Of a stretch of 64,000 nt of DNA, positions 1-8,323 are shown in pieces. Location of the stretch: positions 4,285-68,284 of the forward strand of contig CAZQIV010000017.1 of the NCBI GenBank assembly GCA_964593705.1. Reading direction: 5' to 3'. Below the pieces are notes generated by a model. That model searched no databases, was not told the origin of the DNA, and saw nothing but the letters and a program-made list of their open reading frames with translations. The stretch comes from SABY01 sp964593705 (GTDB lineage Bacteria; Bacteroidota; Bacteroidia; Bacteroidales; 4484-276). Position 1 is the stretch's first letter; every line of letters begins with the position of its first letter. The translations under genes were made by a program, and so were the position numbers.

Positions 1-591
1 GTTACGCAATACCTGGGCTGTTTGTCCCTGACCGATTAAAAACTCGATTTCTCCGGGTTGTTTATGAAATTCCTGTTCGATCAGGCCCGACATAGGGGGA
101 AGGAATGCGATGTTGAGATTTGAAAGTTTGGGGACAGGCATCCTCAAAGGTTTTTTATCTTCCGTTAAACGCAAGGGGCGGCAATAAAACGATTCTTCGT
201 TTGCATAATAAAACTCAAAGCCACACTCCCAGTTTTTTTGATCACTAAACCCTTTCACCAGAATATCGATGTACACATTTTCATTGTTTCTTAATTCTTT
301 GTTAAACTGATGCGTATGTAAATCTTTCCAAATGTTTTTAATGGTAGAAACAGGTATTGCAGATAAATCTTTTCGGTTTATGGTAATTCCAGCTCGATCC
401 TTAGGCTGTTTTTCTTTATCAAATCCGCGTTTCTCTACCCATTTTCGATAACCTGTTTCCCATAACGAAAGGGCTTGTAAGGCGGTAGTTTTGCCAGAGT
501 TGTTCGGGCCGATAAAAACCACCGGTGGAGTAAGCTCAATTTCTGCATGTGGGAATCGTTTAAAGTTTTTGACAATTAATTTTGTAATCAT
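1..591 (-). CDS. AAA-type ATPase (RecF/OLD-like), 5' part only
   Basis: The gene starts at the ATG at 591 and runs off the left edge; 197 codons are visible. A P-loop GPNNSGKTT lies at residues 28-36, just after a short N-terminal strand (TKLIVKNFKRF). This is the layout of AAA_15/AAA_23 (RecF, OLD-like) ATPases. The Walker B motif and any C-terminal TOPRIM nuclease lie outside the window, so an OLD nuclease, a RecF-like repair protein or a lone ATPase of a defence system all remain possible. The 159 bp between it and the next minus-strand gene contain only a small GC-rich hairpin near 685-702. Confidence 0.8.
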   Translation of the reverse strand, partial: MITKLIVKNFKRFPHAEIELTPPVVFIGPNNSGKTTALQALSLWETGYRKWVEKRGFDKEKQPKDRAGITINRKDLSAIPVSTIKNIWKDLHTHQFNKELRNNENVYIDILVKGFSDQKNWECGFEFYYANEESFYCRPLRLTEDKKPLRMPVPKLSNLNIAFLPPMSGLIEQEFHKQPGEIEFLIGQGQTAQVLRN

Positions 592-750
592 CGATACAGC
601 TATTTAAATTTTAATCTCATCGGGTAATTTTATTGGTAACATTGTTATTGGTTAATCGTGCCGAAGTGTAGCTTCGAGCATGCCCGGGCTTTGCCCGGCA
701 TTAATTGTTGTTTGGGTATTTGTTATTGTTATTTTGATGTGTATCATGTT

Positions 751-2286
751 TTATTTCCATTCCATCAATTTAAAATCATCCACGGTTTTGGTTTCTGTAT
801 TGAAATTAATACCAAGCAACAATTTTTGCCGCGGATCAGCCTGGTATTTGTCGGCATATTTTTTATCCCTGATTTGTTGGATGGCCTTTTCGGCACTCTG
901 ATTTATTTTAAATTCAATGATATAAATTGTTTCGGTGGTTTTAACAACTGCATCAATGCGACCGTCTATGGTTAGTATCTCTGCTTCAATTTTATATCCT
1001 GTTAGTTTCATCACCATGTAAAATAGTGAATGGAAGTATTTTTCTTTTTCGTCAAGAATGGTGTAAGGGATATTTTTAAAGAGCGTGTTGATATGACCGA
1101 TAAACTTATTCATATCCTGATCGTCAAAACTTTTCACAATGTCCACCAGCAACATATCGGTTTTATCAAGCTTGCCAAGCGTTAATTCGGCAAGAATGTG
1201 TGTGGTAAAAGAATCGGCCACTTCCTTGTTGGGATAATCAAGTACGAAAGTATTCCTGAAAATATCAAAGCTTTTAATCGTGAGGTATCCGGTTTGGAAA
1301 AGCAGGGGTATCAGCGACATATTTTGTAAATCGTATTTGTCGAGCAAACTTACATTGATGGTTCTTTTTTCGATATCAAAGGCTGTGTAATGCTCATGCC
1401 TGATTTTTTTGGTTAGAAATGTGGGAGTTCCTGTGGTAAACCAGTAATTGTTAAAGGTTTCTTTGGCAAAAAGATTAAGTAAGGAAACCGGATTGTAAAC
1501 AAAATTTTGGCCATCCCACGAATAGCCGTTGTACCACTCTTTAATTACCGGCTTAATGTCAGGGTAATAACCTGCATAAACATCCTGAACTTTTTGAATA
1601 TAGTCAGGGAAATATTGTTCGACTTCTTCCTGGGTCCAACCGAGAAGGGTAGTAAAACGTTTATCTAGGGTAATGTCTTCGAGGTTGTTCAAATCGGAGA
1701 AAATGGAAACCTTGCTGAATTTGGAAACGCCCGTAATAAAGAAAAACCGGATGTATTGATCTGCATCTTTAATTACAGAATAGAAATTTTTAAGGATTTC
1801 ACGATTTTCCTCCGCTTTATCAAGTTGGGTAAGGTAATCGATAATAGGCTTATCATATTCATCGATGAGCACTACCACGCGATTTTTGACACTGAGCATT
1901 TCAATGAGCGACCTGAATTTGGATTGCGCCCCAATCGTTGTAAATTTCAAATTGTAGCTTAGTGCTATTCTATCGAGTTCGTTACTTATCGCTGCTGCCA
2001 GGCCAATGGTTTTGTACTCAATATTTGAGAAAGAAATTTTGATAACCGGATGAGTCTCCCAATCTATTTTATCATAAATCCATAAACCTTTAAACAATTC
2101 TTTATTTCCTAAAAAAATTTCTTTAATAGTGTTGAGTAGCAAGGATTTTCCAAATCGTCGTGGCCGGGAAAGAAAATAATACTGTTGACGAAACAGTTTG
2201 AAAATTTGTTCTGTTTTATCAATGTAAATACATTTATTTTCGATTAGTTTTGAAAACTCCTGATGTCCAATTGGAAGATTTTTCAT
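751..2286 (-). CDS. AAA-ATPase-like / PD-(D/E)XK nuclease-fold protein
   Basis: A 511-residue protein of the large Bacteroidota family that joins an AAA-ATPase-like N-terminal domain to a PDDEXK_9 (DUF1703) C-terminal domain. A degenerate P-loop, RPRRFGKSLL, is at residues 41-50, and LIDEYDKP around residue 140 serves as the Walker B region. Near the C-terminus (about residues 445-475), GRIDAVV followed by IIEFK gives the D...ExK signature of a PD-(D/E)XK nuclease fold. Length matches the family (500-560). These genes occur in many near-identical copies per genome and their role is not established; a mobile or defence-linked role is often suggested. It stands alone here. Confidence 0.85.
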   Translation of the reverse strand: MKNLPIGHQEFSKLIENKCIYIDKTEQIFKLFRQQYYFLSRPRRFGKSLLLNTIKEIFLGNKELFKGLWIYDKIDWETHPVIKISFSNIEYKTIGLAAAISNELDRIALSYNLKFTTIGAQSKFRSLIEMLSVKNRVVVLIDEYDKPIIDYLTQLDKAEENREILKNFYSVIKDADQYIRFFFITGVSKFSKVSIFSDLNNLEDITLDKRFTTLLGWTQEEVEQYFPDYIQKVQDVYAGYYPDIKPVIKEWYNGYSWDGQNFVYNPVSLLNLFAKETFNNYWFTTGTPTFLTKKIRHEHYTAFDIEKRTINVSLLDKYDLQNMSLIPLLFQTGYLTIKSFDIFRNTFVLDYPNKEVADSFTTHILAELTLGKLDKTDMLLVDIVKSFDDQDMNKFIGHINTLFKNIPYTILDEKEKYFHSLFYMVMKLTGYKIEAEILTIDGRIDAVVKTTETIYIIEFKINQSAEKAIQQIRDKKYADKYQADPRQKLLLGINFNTETKTVDDFKLMEWK

Positions 2287-2539
2287 CGTTATGCTGTTAA
2301 ATTAATTCTGGACAAAGTTACTGAAAAAGGACTTGGGAAAAGCTTGGCCTTGACGATCTTGTAAATAATTAATCATTTTTTCTTAGTGTATCTGATGCGA
2401 CATAACAATTAAACCAAGATAGGCGTTCTGAATTTAGGTGGCTCTACAACCAATCCCATTTTAAAACGAAATTATTGTTCTTGACCTTTTCCACAATTAA
2501 CGATTAACCCAATAACCATTAACGATTAACCCAATTCCC

Positions 2540-3073
2540 CTACACATAAACCGCCTGTCCTTTTTCAAATTCCTTCCGCTTGATTGGTTTGCTCGTATCC
2601 ACCTTCACCATCCCCTGTTCCACAATTACCGGGTAATAATCTAATGCACGGGGCGCCGGCGGGTTGATTACGTTTCCAGTCATGTCAAACTGGGAAGCGT
2701 GGCAGGGGCAGATGAATTCTTTTTTATCAGCATCCCACGACACCGAGCAGGCCAGGTGTGTGCATTTTAACGACAGTGCCAACAAGCCACCATCATCAAG
2801 CCTCACCAGGTAAAATTGCCCGCTGCGAAAAGGAGTTACCGATCCTTTAGCAATGTTGTCCAGATTCCCCACATTTTTCATGCTGCTGATCTTCCTGGCT
2901 TCAGTTTTATGTTTGGGTGATAAAAATGAGGTGAATGCCCAGATTACTTCCAAACCTGCCAGCGCACCCAAGCCCCACCAGGCCTTCTTTAAAAAGCTAC
3001 GGCGGTTAGTTGCCTTCGTTTTGGTTTCCTTTTTTAAATTTGGTATCTTAGTGTGTTTTTTGTTTTTGAGCAT
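2540..3073 (-). CDS. Rieske [2Fe-2S] subunit of a cytochrome bc/b6f-type complex
   Basis: A 177-residue Rieske protein. The N-terminus has a Tat-like signal/anchor (NRRSFLKK at residues 23-30, then a hydrophobic stretch to about residue 52), so the cluster domain should lie outside the cytoplasmic membrane. Cluster ligands are visible: C104-T-H106 and C122-P-C-H125, with C109 and C124 placed to form the usual disulfide. It would accept electrons from quinol with the cytochrome b encoded at 5020-6324 on the same strand. That pairing is interrupted by an unrelated gene, and the region immediately upstream of this ATG is a 12-bp tandem repeat containing an assembly gap. Its expression may therefore depend on a nearby or length-variable promoter. 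Confidence 0.9.
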   Translation of the reverse strand: MLKNKKHTKIPNLKKETKTKATNRRSFLKKAWWGLGALAGLEVIWAFTSFLSPKHKTEARKISSMKNVGNLDNIAKGSVTPFRSGQFYLVRLDDGGLLALSLKCTHLACSVSWDADKKEFICPCHASQFDMTGNVINPPAPRALDYYPVIVEQGMVKVDTSKPIKRKEFEKGQAVYV

Positions 3074-3082
3074 GTTCTATTT

Positions 3083-3305
3083 CAAAATTCTATCTTAAAT
3101 TCTATCTTAAATTCTATCTTAAATTCTATCTTAAATTCTATCTTAAATTCTNNNNNNNNNNNNNNNNNNNNNNNNNNNNNNNNNNNNNNNNNNNNNNNNN
3201 NNNNNNNNNNNNNNNNNNNNNNNNNNNNNNNNNNNNNNNNNNNNNNNNNNNATCTTAAATTCTATCTTAAATTCTATCTTAAATTCTATCTTAAATTCTA
3301 TCTTA
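3083..3305. repeat. 12-bp tandem repeat with a 100-N assembly gap
   Basis: The unit AAATTCTATCTT repeats head to tail. About 5.5 copies are visible before and 4.5 copies after a run of 100 N (3152-3251), which is a gap placeholder, so the true copy number is unknown. The repeat fills almost exactly the space between the Rieske start codon (3073) and the stop of the next minus-strand gene (3303). The plus-strand reading frame through it (KFYL/NSIL repeats) is not a gene. Confidence 0.95.
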
Positions 3306-4982
3306 ATTTATCTTATTTTCAATCAAGCGCCACTCTGGTTTTATTGTTGATTTGCTGTTATTAAAAATCATAAAATCTTTCTTTGACATTTCGTACAATA
3401 AGTTTTTAATTTTAGTCCGTTTTTGTTCTTCATTCAATGCGTTTGATAGCTTATCGAGAATTAGCTTATCAATGTCGTCTCTGCTAGCTTTTTTGTATTC
3501 TTTGATAAATTTAAGAATTAAATCTTTGTAGTAGGCTTTATCAAAAGCACGGTTTTTAATATATTTTGCTTTGTCATCAGTAGCTGCCGCCACAGAAGAT
3601 GCTACAAAATAGTTTGGTTTTCTACCTTCGATCAATTTATCTTTTCTTAGTGTTTTAACAGCTTGATCAGAAATGGAGTGCCTTTTTTGTACTCTGTCTA
3701 AAAGTACAACATGGTCAAGGGGGAGGTCTTTTCTTTCAATTAATAATTTCGAATAATTTTCATCAATTGAATGACCATAAATTTGAAGTTCAACCTTTAA
3801 TTTTTCAGATATCAAGTATTCAGGAAGAGGGAAAAATCTATTACGTTGTGCTAAATACATATTGTGAATTCCATAGCCCAGGGTGTCGATCATTCCTAAA
3901 TTAACCATGGCTTGTGCAAGCCATGGGTTTCTATATTTTTCCGGTGTCTTTTTCCCGCTTGAGTATTCTTCAGGTTTTCCCTCGAAGAAACTGCCAGCAT
4001 TTACAAATATTAGTTTGTCGAGTTTTTCTGTTACAATAATTCTACTGTTTAGGGAGTAATCCTGATGCACAATGCAATTGTGTAATGCTTCCAGAATAGA
4101 GCGGGTTTCATATTTGGAGACGGTTGTAGCCAGTAATTCATTGTCAGGAAAAAATTTATATTTTACGTTTCTAATGTTTTGTAAAATCCTCGATGTGGCT
4201 AAAAGATACGGGCAATTAAAATGCTCATAAGCTTTTTCCTGTGTTTCAAGTTTCCACGTAATTTCTGCAATTGCCGGGAGTAAATAATGTGATGATTCTG
4301 ATCGTCCTAAGAGCAGAATAGCGGTATTTGTAATTTGGCCATTAATAGTTACTTTGGCTTTATCTAAAAAAGTCTTATCATCCCATTTATCAATTTCTTC
4401 AAGATGTTTTGGGGTGATGCTTTTTTCTTTAAATTTTTGTCTGGCAATTTTTAAGGCTTCATCATCTAAATCGTTTATGCTTGCATCGCTAATTATTTTT
4501 GCACTCCAATCTTCCAAGGAATTATAGATCATGCGCAAATAATCAGGGAAGTTTTGCAAATTTGTTTTATTGCTACCTATTCGAATGTAGGGTTTCTTTT
4601 TAAAACAGGTTGGTTCGCCTTTTGCTGATGGGATTCGTAACAAAACCAAATCTTTATTATGGTGTATAAATTCAAAAATCCCGAAATTGATTTTAGGAAT
4701 TAATAAATTGCGAACCCATAACTCCAAATCTTGATTTCCTTGTTTTGCCTTGCTGAAATAAAAATTAGTTCCTATAATCTCATGGGATGAATCATCAATT
4801 CCCCAAACTAAATATCCAAAAGTTTTATTGGCAATAGCTGCACCATTACTAAGTGATGAGATGTATTCTCCAATTTGCTCATTGGTTATGCTGCCTTTAC
4901 CGGATTTGAATTCAACCCAATTTGTCTCTGAAGGCAATGCTACCAGTTCATCCAATAAACAACAAAGCTTTTCTAGTGTCAT
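3303..4982 (-). CDS. AlbA_2 domain ATP-binding protein (RecG-like/Schlafen-type regulator)
   Basis: A 559-residue protein with an N-terminal AlbA_2 (Schlafen AlbA_2/DivIC-like) domain (about residues 10-135; WVEFKSG near residue 22 is the typical opening). It is followed by an HATPase_c_4-like region at about 290-380 with LHNCIVHQDYS, the hallmark of 'ATP-binding protein, RecG-like' annotations, and a winged-helix-like C-terminus. Such proteins are usually called transcriptional regulators or defence-related proteins; no specific target is known. It sits between the Rieske and cytochrome b genes, which normally adjoin, so it probably inserted into that operon. Its stop codon is formed by the last unit of the 12-bp repeat. 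Confidence 0.85.
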   Translation of the reverse strand: MTLEKLCCLLDELVALPSETNWVEFKSGKGSITNEQIGEYISSLSNGAAIANKTFGYLVWGIDDSSHEIIGTNFYFSKAKQGNQDLELWVRNLLIPKINFGIFEFIHHNKDLVLLRIPSAKGEPTCFKKKPYIRIGSNKTNLQNFPDYLRMIYNSLEDWSAKIISDASINDLDDEALKIARQKFKEKSITPKHLEEIDKWDDKTFLDKAKVTINGQITNTAILLLGRSESSHYLLPAIAEITWKLETQEKAYEHFNCPYLLATSRILQNIRNVKYKFFPDNELLATTVSKYETRSILEALHNCIVHQDYSLNSRIIVTEKLDKLIFVNAGSFFEGKPEEYSSGKKTPEKYRNPWLAQAMVNLGMIDTLGYGIHNMYLAQRNRFFPLPEYLISEKLKVELQIYGHSIDENYSKLLIERKDLPLDHVVLLDRVQKRHSISDQAVKTLRKDKLIEGRKPNYFVASSVAAATDDKAKYIKNRAFDKAYYKDLILKFIKEYKKASRDDIDKLILDKLSNALNEEQKRTKIKNLLYEMSKKDFMIFNNSKSTIKPEWRLIENKIN

Positions 4983-5019
4983 AATTCTTTTTTTATACAG
5001 CTAATATTTGCAGTTTTTT

Positions 5020-6324
5020 TTACCAAACCAAATGCATCCCCTCACCTCTCAAAAATGTTCCGATCAGCATCAAAACAATATAGGCCGAAGAAAACAAAAT
5101 AAAAAGTGAAAGGACGACATCAATTAACTTATCGCTCAATTTTCTTTTTATCAGCAGAATAAATCCCCAGGTTAATGCTCCCAAAAAAAGTAAGGGGAAA
5201 AACCCTTCGCTGATCCATGAAGGTAAAAATGTTGTGTGCTGCTGAAAATGAAAAACGTATTCATCAAACAAAACGAGTATGGGTGTAATAATTAATCCCG
5301 CTAAGGCCGACCACAAAATAATGTGCTTAAAAGTATTACTGGAAAAATCAATCCTCCCGGTTTCGCTTTTGTAATTAATAAATGGAAACAGAATAAAACC
5401 TGCCAGCAGAAGCAAGGGGATAATTAAAACAGCAAAAACAGGATGGAAATGCAGCAGCAATTCCTGGATGCCCTGGAAATACCAGGGCGATTTGGCCGGG
5501 TTGGGGCTAAATGCCGGATTGGCTTTTTGCTGTAAAGGGGCATCAAAAAGCAGGCTGAAAACCAAAACGAAAGCCAGCAAGACCAAAGCTGTAACAAGCT
5601 CACGATTTACAAGATGCGGGTAGCTATCCGTTAATTTCAGGTCGGTATCATTTGTTTTTCGTGGAAGGATTACACCTCCGTTTTTTCGAACTTTCCAAAT
5701 ATGCCATACCAGAAAAAGTGTAATCAATCCGGGCAAAACCGCAGTATGAAATGTGTAAAAATTGGTCAGGGTTTCTGCGCCAACCTCAGTGCCTCCCCGA
5801 ATCAAAGCTTTGATTCCTTCACCAACAAGGGGTACATAATCGAACATGCTGGTGCTAACGGTTACAGCCCAGAACGAAAGCTGATCCCAGGGTAAAAGGT
5901 ATCCGGTAAAGTTGATGAAAACCACCAGCAAAAACAGGCACATCCCTATTACCCAGTTCCAGTGGCGGGGCGGCAGGAATGCGCCCGTTAAGAAAACCCG
6001 CAATAAATGCAGGAAGGAGATGACAATCAAAAACATTCCCGACCAGTGGTGGATATTGCGGAAAAGCCGGCCAAACACAATATTGTTTTCGATAAACAGG
6101 ATGGATTGATAAGCCCCTGCCGGAGTGGCATTATAATGAAAACGTAAAAGTATGCCCGTGAAAACCTGCAGCAAAAGAATAGTTAGCGCCATACCACCCA
6201 AACCAAAGGTGTGCGTAAAACTAAGATTGGCGCTTGGAATTCGTTGCGGATGAATGGATAGAAGTAGATTACTCACCCTTTTTTTCCTATCTTCTTTATG
6301 GTCTTCTAAAGCTGTCAATAGCAA
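5020..6324 (-). CDS. Cytochrome b (b6-type, fused b6/subunit IV)
   Basis: A 434-residue multi-spanning cytochrome b. Bis-histidine heme ligands are visible: H92 and H106 in helix B, and H193 and H208 in helix D. The 14/15-residue spacing is the b6-type pattern. The C-terminal half continues with the subunit IV-like part (KSPWYFQGIQELLLHF corresponds to the PEWY region) and three to four more membrane helices, so both halves are in one chain. It should form a quinol-oxidising complex with the Rieske protein at 2540-3073. The predicted start at 6324 is TTG; no stronger start is obvious close by, so the N-terminus is uncertain. No cytochrome c subunit is present nearby. Confidence 0.9.
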   Translation of the reverse strand: MLLTALEDHKEDRKKRVSNLLLSIHPQRIPSANLSFTHTFGLGGMALTILLLQVFTGILLRFHYNATPAGAYQSILFIENNIVFGRLFRNIHHWSGMFLIVISFLHLLRVFLTGAFLPPRHWNWVIGMCLFLLVVFINFTGYLLPWDQLSFWAVTVSTSMFDYVPLVGEGIKALIRGGTEVGAETLTNFYTFHTAVLPGLITLFLVWHIWKVRKNGGVILPRKTNDTDLKLTDSYPHLVNRELVTALVLLAFVLVFSLLFDAPLQQKANPAFSPNPAKSPWYFQGIQELLLHFHPVFAVLIIPLLLLAGFILFPFINYKSETGRIDFSSNTFKHIILWSALAGLIITPILVLFDEYVFHFQQHTTFLPSWISEGFFPLLFLGALTWGFILLIKRKLSDKLIDVVLSLFILFSSAYIVLMLIGTFLRGEGMHLVW

Positions 6325-6751
6325 TTACAGATTTATTTTTCAGGGATAAAAGTAATGCTATTCTTTGAGGCGTAATGAAATAAAGCATTTGAGTAGGTTA
6401 ATTTGAATTTCTTTTAAATTAACCCTGAGTTATTCGTGTTACTTGTTTTAAGGGAGTTTGGTGAAAAGGTTCTTTTTTTGGGTACTACTGCGAATTTAGT
6501 GGAAAGTAAAATATGAATGATTTCATAGTTGTCGGTGAAAAAAATTTGTCAATAGATTCCCGCCTCGCTACGAAGCGGGTCTCAGTCCCCGACTAAAAAA
6601 CGCAGCGAAGCAGCCCCCCCCGACCCTTCGGGGAAGTTTTGAAAGGAGAAATCTGTTTACAGTGATTAGCCATTATTTACATCCATAAAAATGGTAGTAG
6701 AACCTTTTTTTTTACCCCTTATCTATGCGTTGGAGCATTGCCTCAATACTA
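6325..6751. other. Intergenic region, 427 bp, holding a MITE-like element
   Basis: The stretch upstream of cytochrome b carries no convincing gene. It contains an AT-rich upstream region (6325-6480), a MITE-like element (6481-6704), and a short T-rich tail leading to the stop of the next pseudogene. Confidence 0.7.
6481..6704 (+). mobile_element. MITE-like element, copy 1 (224 bp)
   Basis: The left end begins GGTACTACTGCGAATTTAG and the right end, read on the other strand, begins GGTTCTACTACCATTTTTA. These form imperfect terminal inverted repeats of about 24 bp. The flanking 8-mers TTTTTTTG and TTTTTTTT look like a target duplication, although the T-rich context weakens this. Both ends and parts of the interior match, in reverse orientation, the element at 34837-35147 next to the CRISPR array. 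The interior holds a GCGGGTCTCA-type palindromic motif and no ORF, so it would need a transposase supplied in trans. The terminal sequences and 8-bp duplication would suit an ISL3-like parent, but that is inference. Confidence 0.65.
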
Positions 6752-7549
6752 TCAAAGTTTTATCATTTTCATCGTTTGTATTCCTTCCTCGGTTAGTAAA
6801 ACACAAAAATAAACACCGGGTTTTATTTCGCTTTCATTTACCACCACTATTTGCTCACCTTCGGTTTGAAATTTATCAATTAGTGTTGTCATCACACGAC
6901 CACTAAAATCAAGAATTTGCAACACAACATTTGAAGGCTTCTTTAGCGTGTATTCAATTTTTGCTTGCTTACCGATTGGATTGGGTGAAATGGTGAATTC
7001 AGTTTCAGCATCATTTTCCGGAATGGAAATATACAAGCAAGCCTCATCAACTTGCTCCTGGTTGTTGCAGCCGGGGGCATTGTTGAATATATTAACTGCA
7101 CCGGCCGGGTTTAACAGATATTCGCAAATGTTTGCAATTTCGCAATGAGATAGCAGGGGGTTGTTATAGATGTTCAAATCGATGATTGATGCCGGGGCAA
7201 TATTTTCAAGACCTTCAATATTTTCAAGCGCATTATTGTCGTAAATCCAGAGGTCTCCTCCGATGGATGTAATCGTTTGCAAACCTGCTGCGTTTGTCAG
7301 GATTGCATTGTTGCAAAGTCATAAAAACCCACCCACGGCAGTCAAAACGCTTAATCCATCGAGATTGGTAATGTTGTCTCCACTAATAATTACATCCCCT
7401 TGAATTTCGGTGCAGTTTGGGAAATTGGTTTGGAAATTGTCGATTTGTGCCTGGCTTGTGAATGTGATGCCTTCGGGTAGGCATGGTTGTGCAATTAGTG
7501 TTGAGAAACCAATAATAAAGAATAGGTACACAAGTAAAATGTTTTTCAT
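6752..7549 (-). pseudogene. Secreted leucine-rich-like T9SS protein, interrupted by an in-frame TGA
   Basis: Two frames join without a frameshift. 7549-7319 encodes a signal peptide (MKNILLVYLFF...LIAQ) and the start of a receptor-L/leucine-rich-like repeat ending GGFL-stop; the same frame continues from codon 7318 as LCNNAIL...GGDLWIYDNN. By comparison with its own next repeat (GGDLWIYDN), the TGA at 7319-7321 sits where a Trp is expected, so a single TGG-to-TGA change explains the break. The C-terminus (about the last 75 residues, FTISPNPIGKQAKIEY...GVYFCVLL) is a T9SS type A sorting domain. Either a recent nonsense mutation or a sequencing error; without the stop the protein would be about 265 residues. 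Confidence 0.8.
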
Positions 7550-7919
7550 GATCTATTTGTTTGATGAGGTTTGTAAAGATATAACATTCTGAAACAGATG
7601 TTAAGGATTATTGGTAAAAATGCAATAAAAATCAGGGGGTTAATAGTATAATAGAAATGTGGCTTTGATTAGGAATATTTTTTTGTGTGAAAGATGAAAA
7701 TCCCCCTTCAGATTTGTGCATCTAATTTTTTAGGTATTAAGTGATACGGCTTTGCTTATTATCTCTTACTTTGCTTGCCTGTAAAAGAAAAAATATCGGG
7801 CATTTTTCACCCGATATTTTTCCCGTACATACTCCCATAAGAATGTATTCTTTCACAAAAGGCGAAAGTTATCATCATGAGGAAAGTCGGTTCGTTGTTT
7901 CAGATTAAGCAAACTTAAC
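7550..7919. other. Intergenic region, 370 bp
   Basis: No gene is supported here. It contains the promoter region of the secreted-protein pseudogene and, at 7788-7823, the terminator of the small gene to the right. Confidence 0.6.
7788..7823 (-). terminator. Rho-independent terminator (probably bidirectional)
   Basis: Inverted repeat AAAATATCGGG (7790-7800) / CCCGATATTTT (7810-7820) with a 9-nt loop and T-runs on both strands. It lies about 100 bp downstream of the small minus-strand gene at 7920-8159. Confidence 0.75.
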
Positions 7920-8159
7920 CTATTCCGCCAGAGTCCTTTTCTTATAGTCATACACCTTCTTCGCGCCATAGCCTGCGCCCAGTGCCACCAAAATAAGTAG
8001 TCCGCCACCAATGGGTGCGCCACCTCCAACGGGAGTATTATCGCCGGAAGGAGCTCCGCCATCGCCATTGGGAGGAGGTGGTGTTTGGGCGAAAGACAAG
8101 TTAATGGTTAATAGTGTAATGGTTATCAGTGCTGCGCTAAGTTTGAATATTCTTTTCAT
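7920..8159 (-). CDS. Small secreted protein with a C-terminal sorting-like tail (PID-CTERM-like)
   Basis: A 79-residue protein: signal peptide (residues 1-24, ending SFAQ), a Pro/Gly-rich linker (TPPPPNGDGG...), then PIGGGLLILVALGAGYGA, a hydrophobic segment followed by a basic tail (KKVYDYKKR). This three-part C-terminus (motif, transmembrane segment, basic cluster) resembles the PID-CTERM type of Bacteroidota sorting tails associated with exosortase/archaeosortase-like enzymes, here with PIGGG in place of the PIDGG-like motif. If so, the protein is processed and anchored rather than simply secreted. No sorting enzyme is encoded in the window. It lies just downstream, on the same strand, of the giant beta-helix gene, separated by two strong palindromes, so it probably has its own promoter. 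Confidence 0.7.
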   Translation of the reverse strand: MKRIFKLSAALITITLLTINLSFAQTPPPPNGDGGAPSGDNTPVGGGAPIGGGLLILVALGAGYGAKKVYDYKKRTLAE

Positions 8160-8185
8160 GATATTATTGTTTTTGGGAACGTTGA

Positions 8186-8245
8186 GACGGACAGCCTGCC
8201 CCGTTTTTTCGGGGGCTCCCGATGGGTCGGGACAGGCTGTCCGTC
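8186..8245. repeat. Long hairpin with 17-bp arms
   Basis: Arms GACGGACAGCCTGCCCC (8186-8202) and GGGACAGGCTGTCCGTC (8229-8245) pair with one mismatch around a GC-rich loop. Fragments of this palindrome (GGGACAGGCTGT) recur at about 19160, so it belongs to a dispersed family. It lies between two minus-strand genes and may act as a terminator or an mRNA stabiliser. Confidence 0.7.
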
Positions 8246-8285
8246 TTTACATTCCTGTTATAATACTATTATTTTTATTTGTTAA

Positions 8286-8323
8286 AACTCTGACAGTCCC
8301 GCACGTGCGGGACTGTCAGAGTT
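8286..8323. terminator. 38-bp perfect palindrome overlapping the giant gene's stop codon
   Basis: AACTCTGACAGTCCCGCAC followed by its exact reverse complement, with no loop bases, centred on GCACGTGC. It covers the last codons of the giant beta-helix gene and is followed on the minus strand by TTTTAAC, so it could end that transcript. The core GCCGCACGTGCGGC-type sequence is shared with the palindrome at 35061-35096. Confidence 0.6.

Noticed and set aside
3053..3364. Plus-strand ORF of KFYL/NSIL repeats
   Set aside because: It is a reading of the 12-bp tandem repeat and runs through the N gap; not a protein gene.
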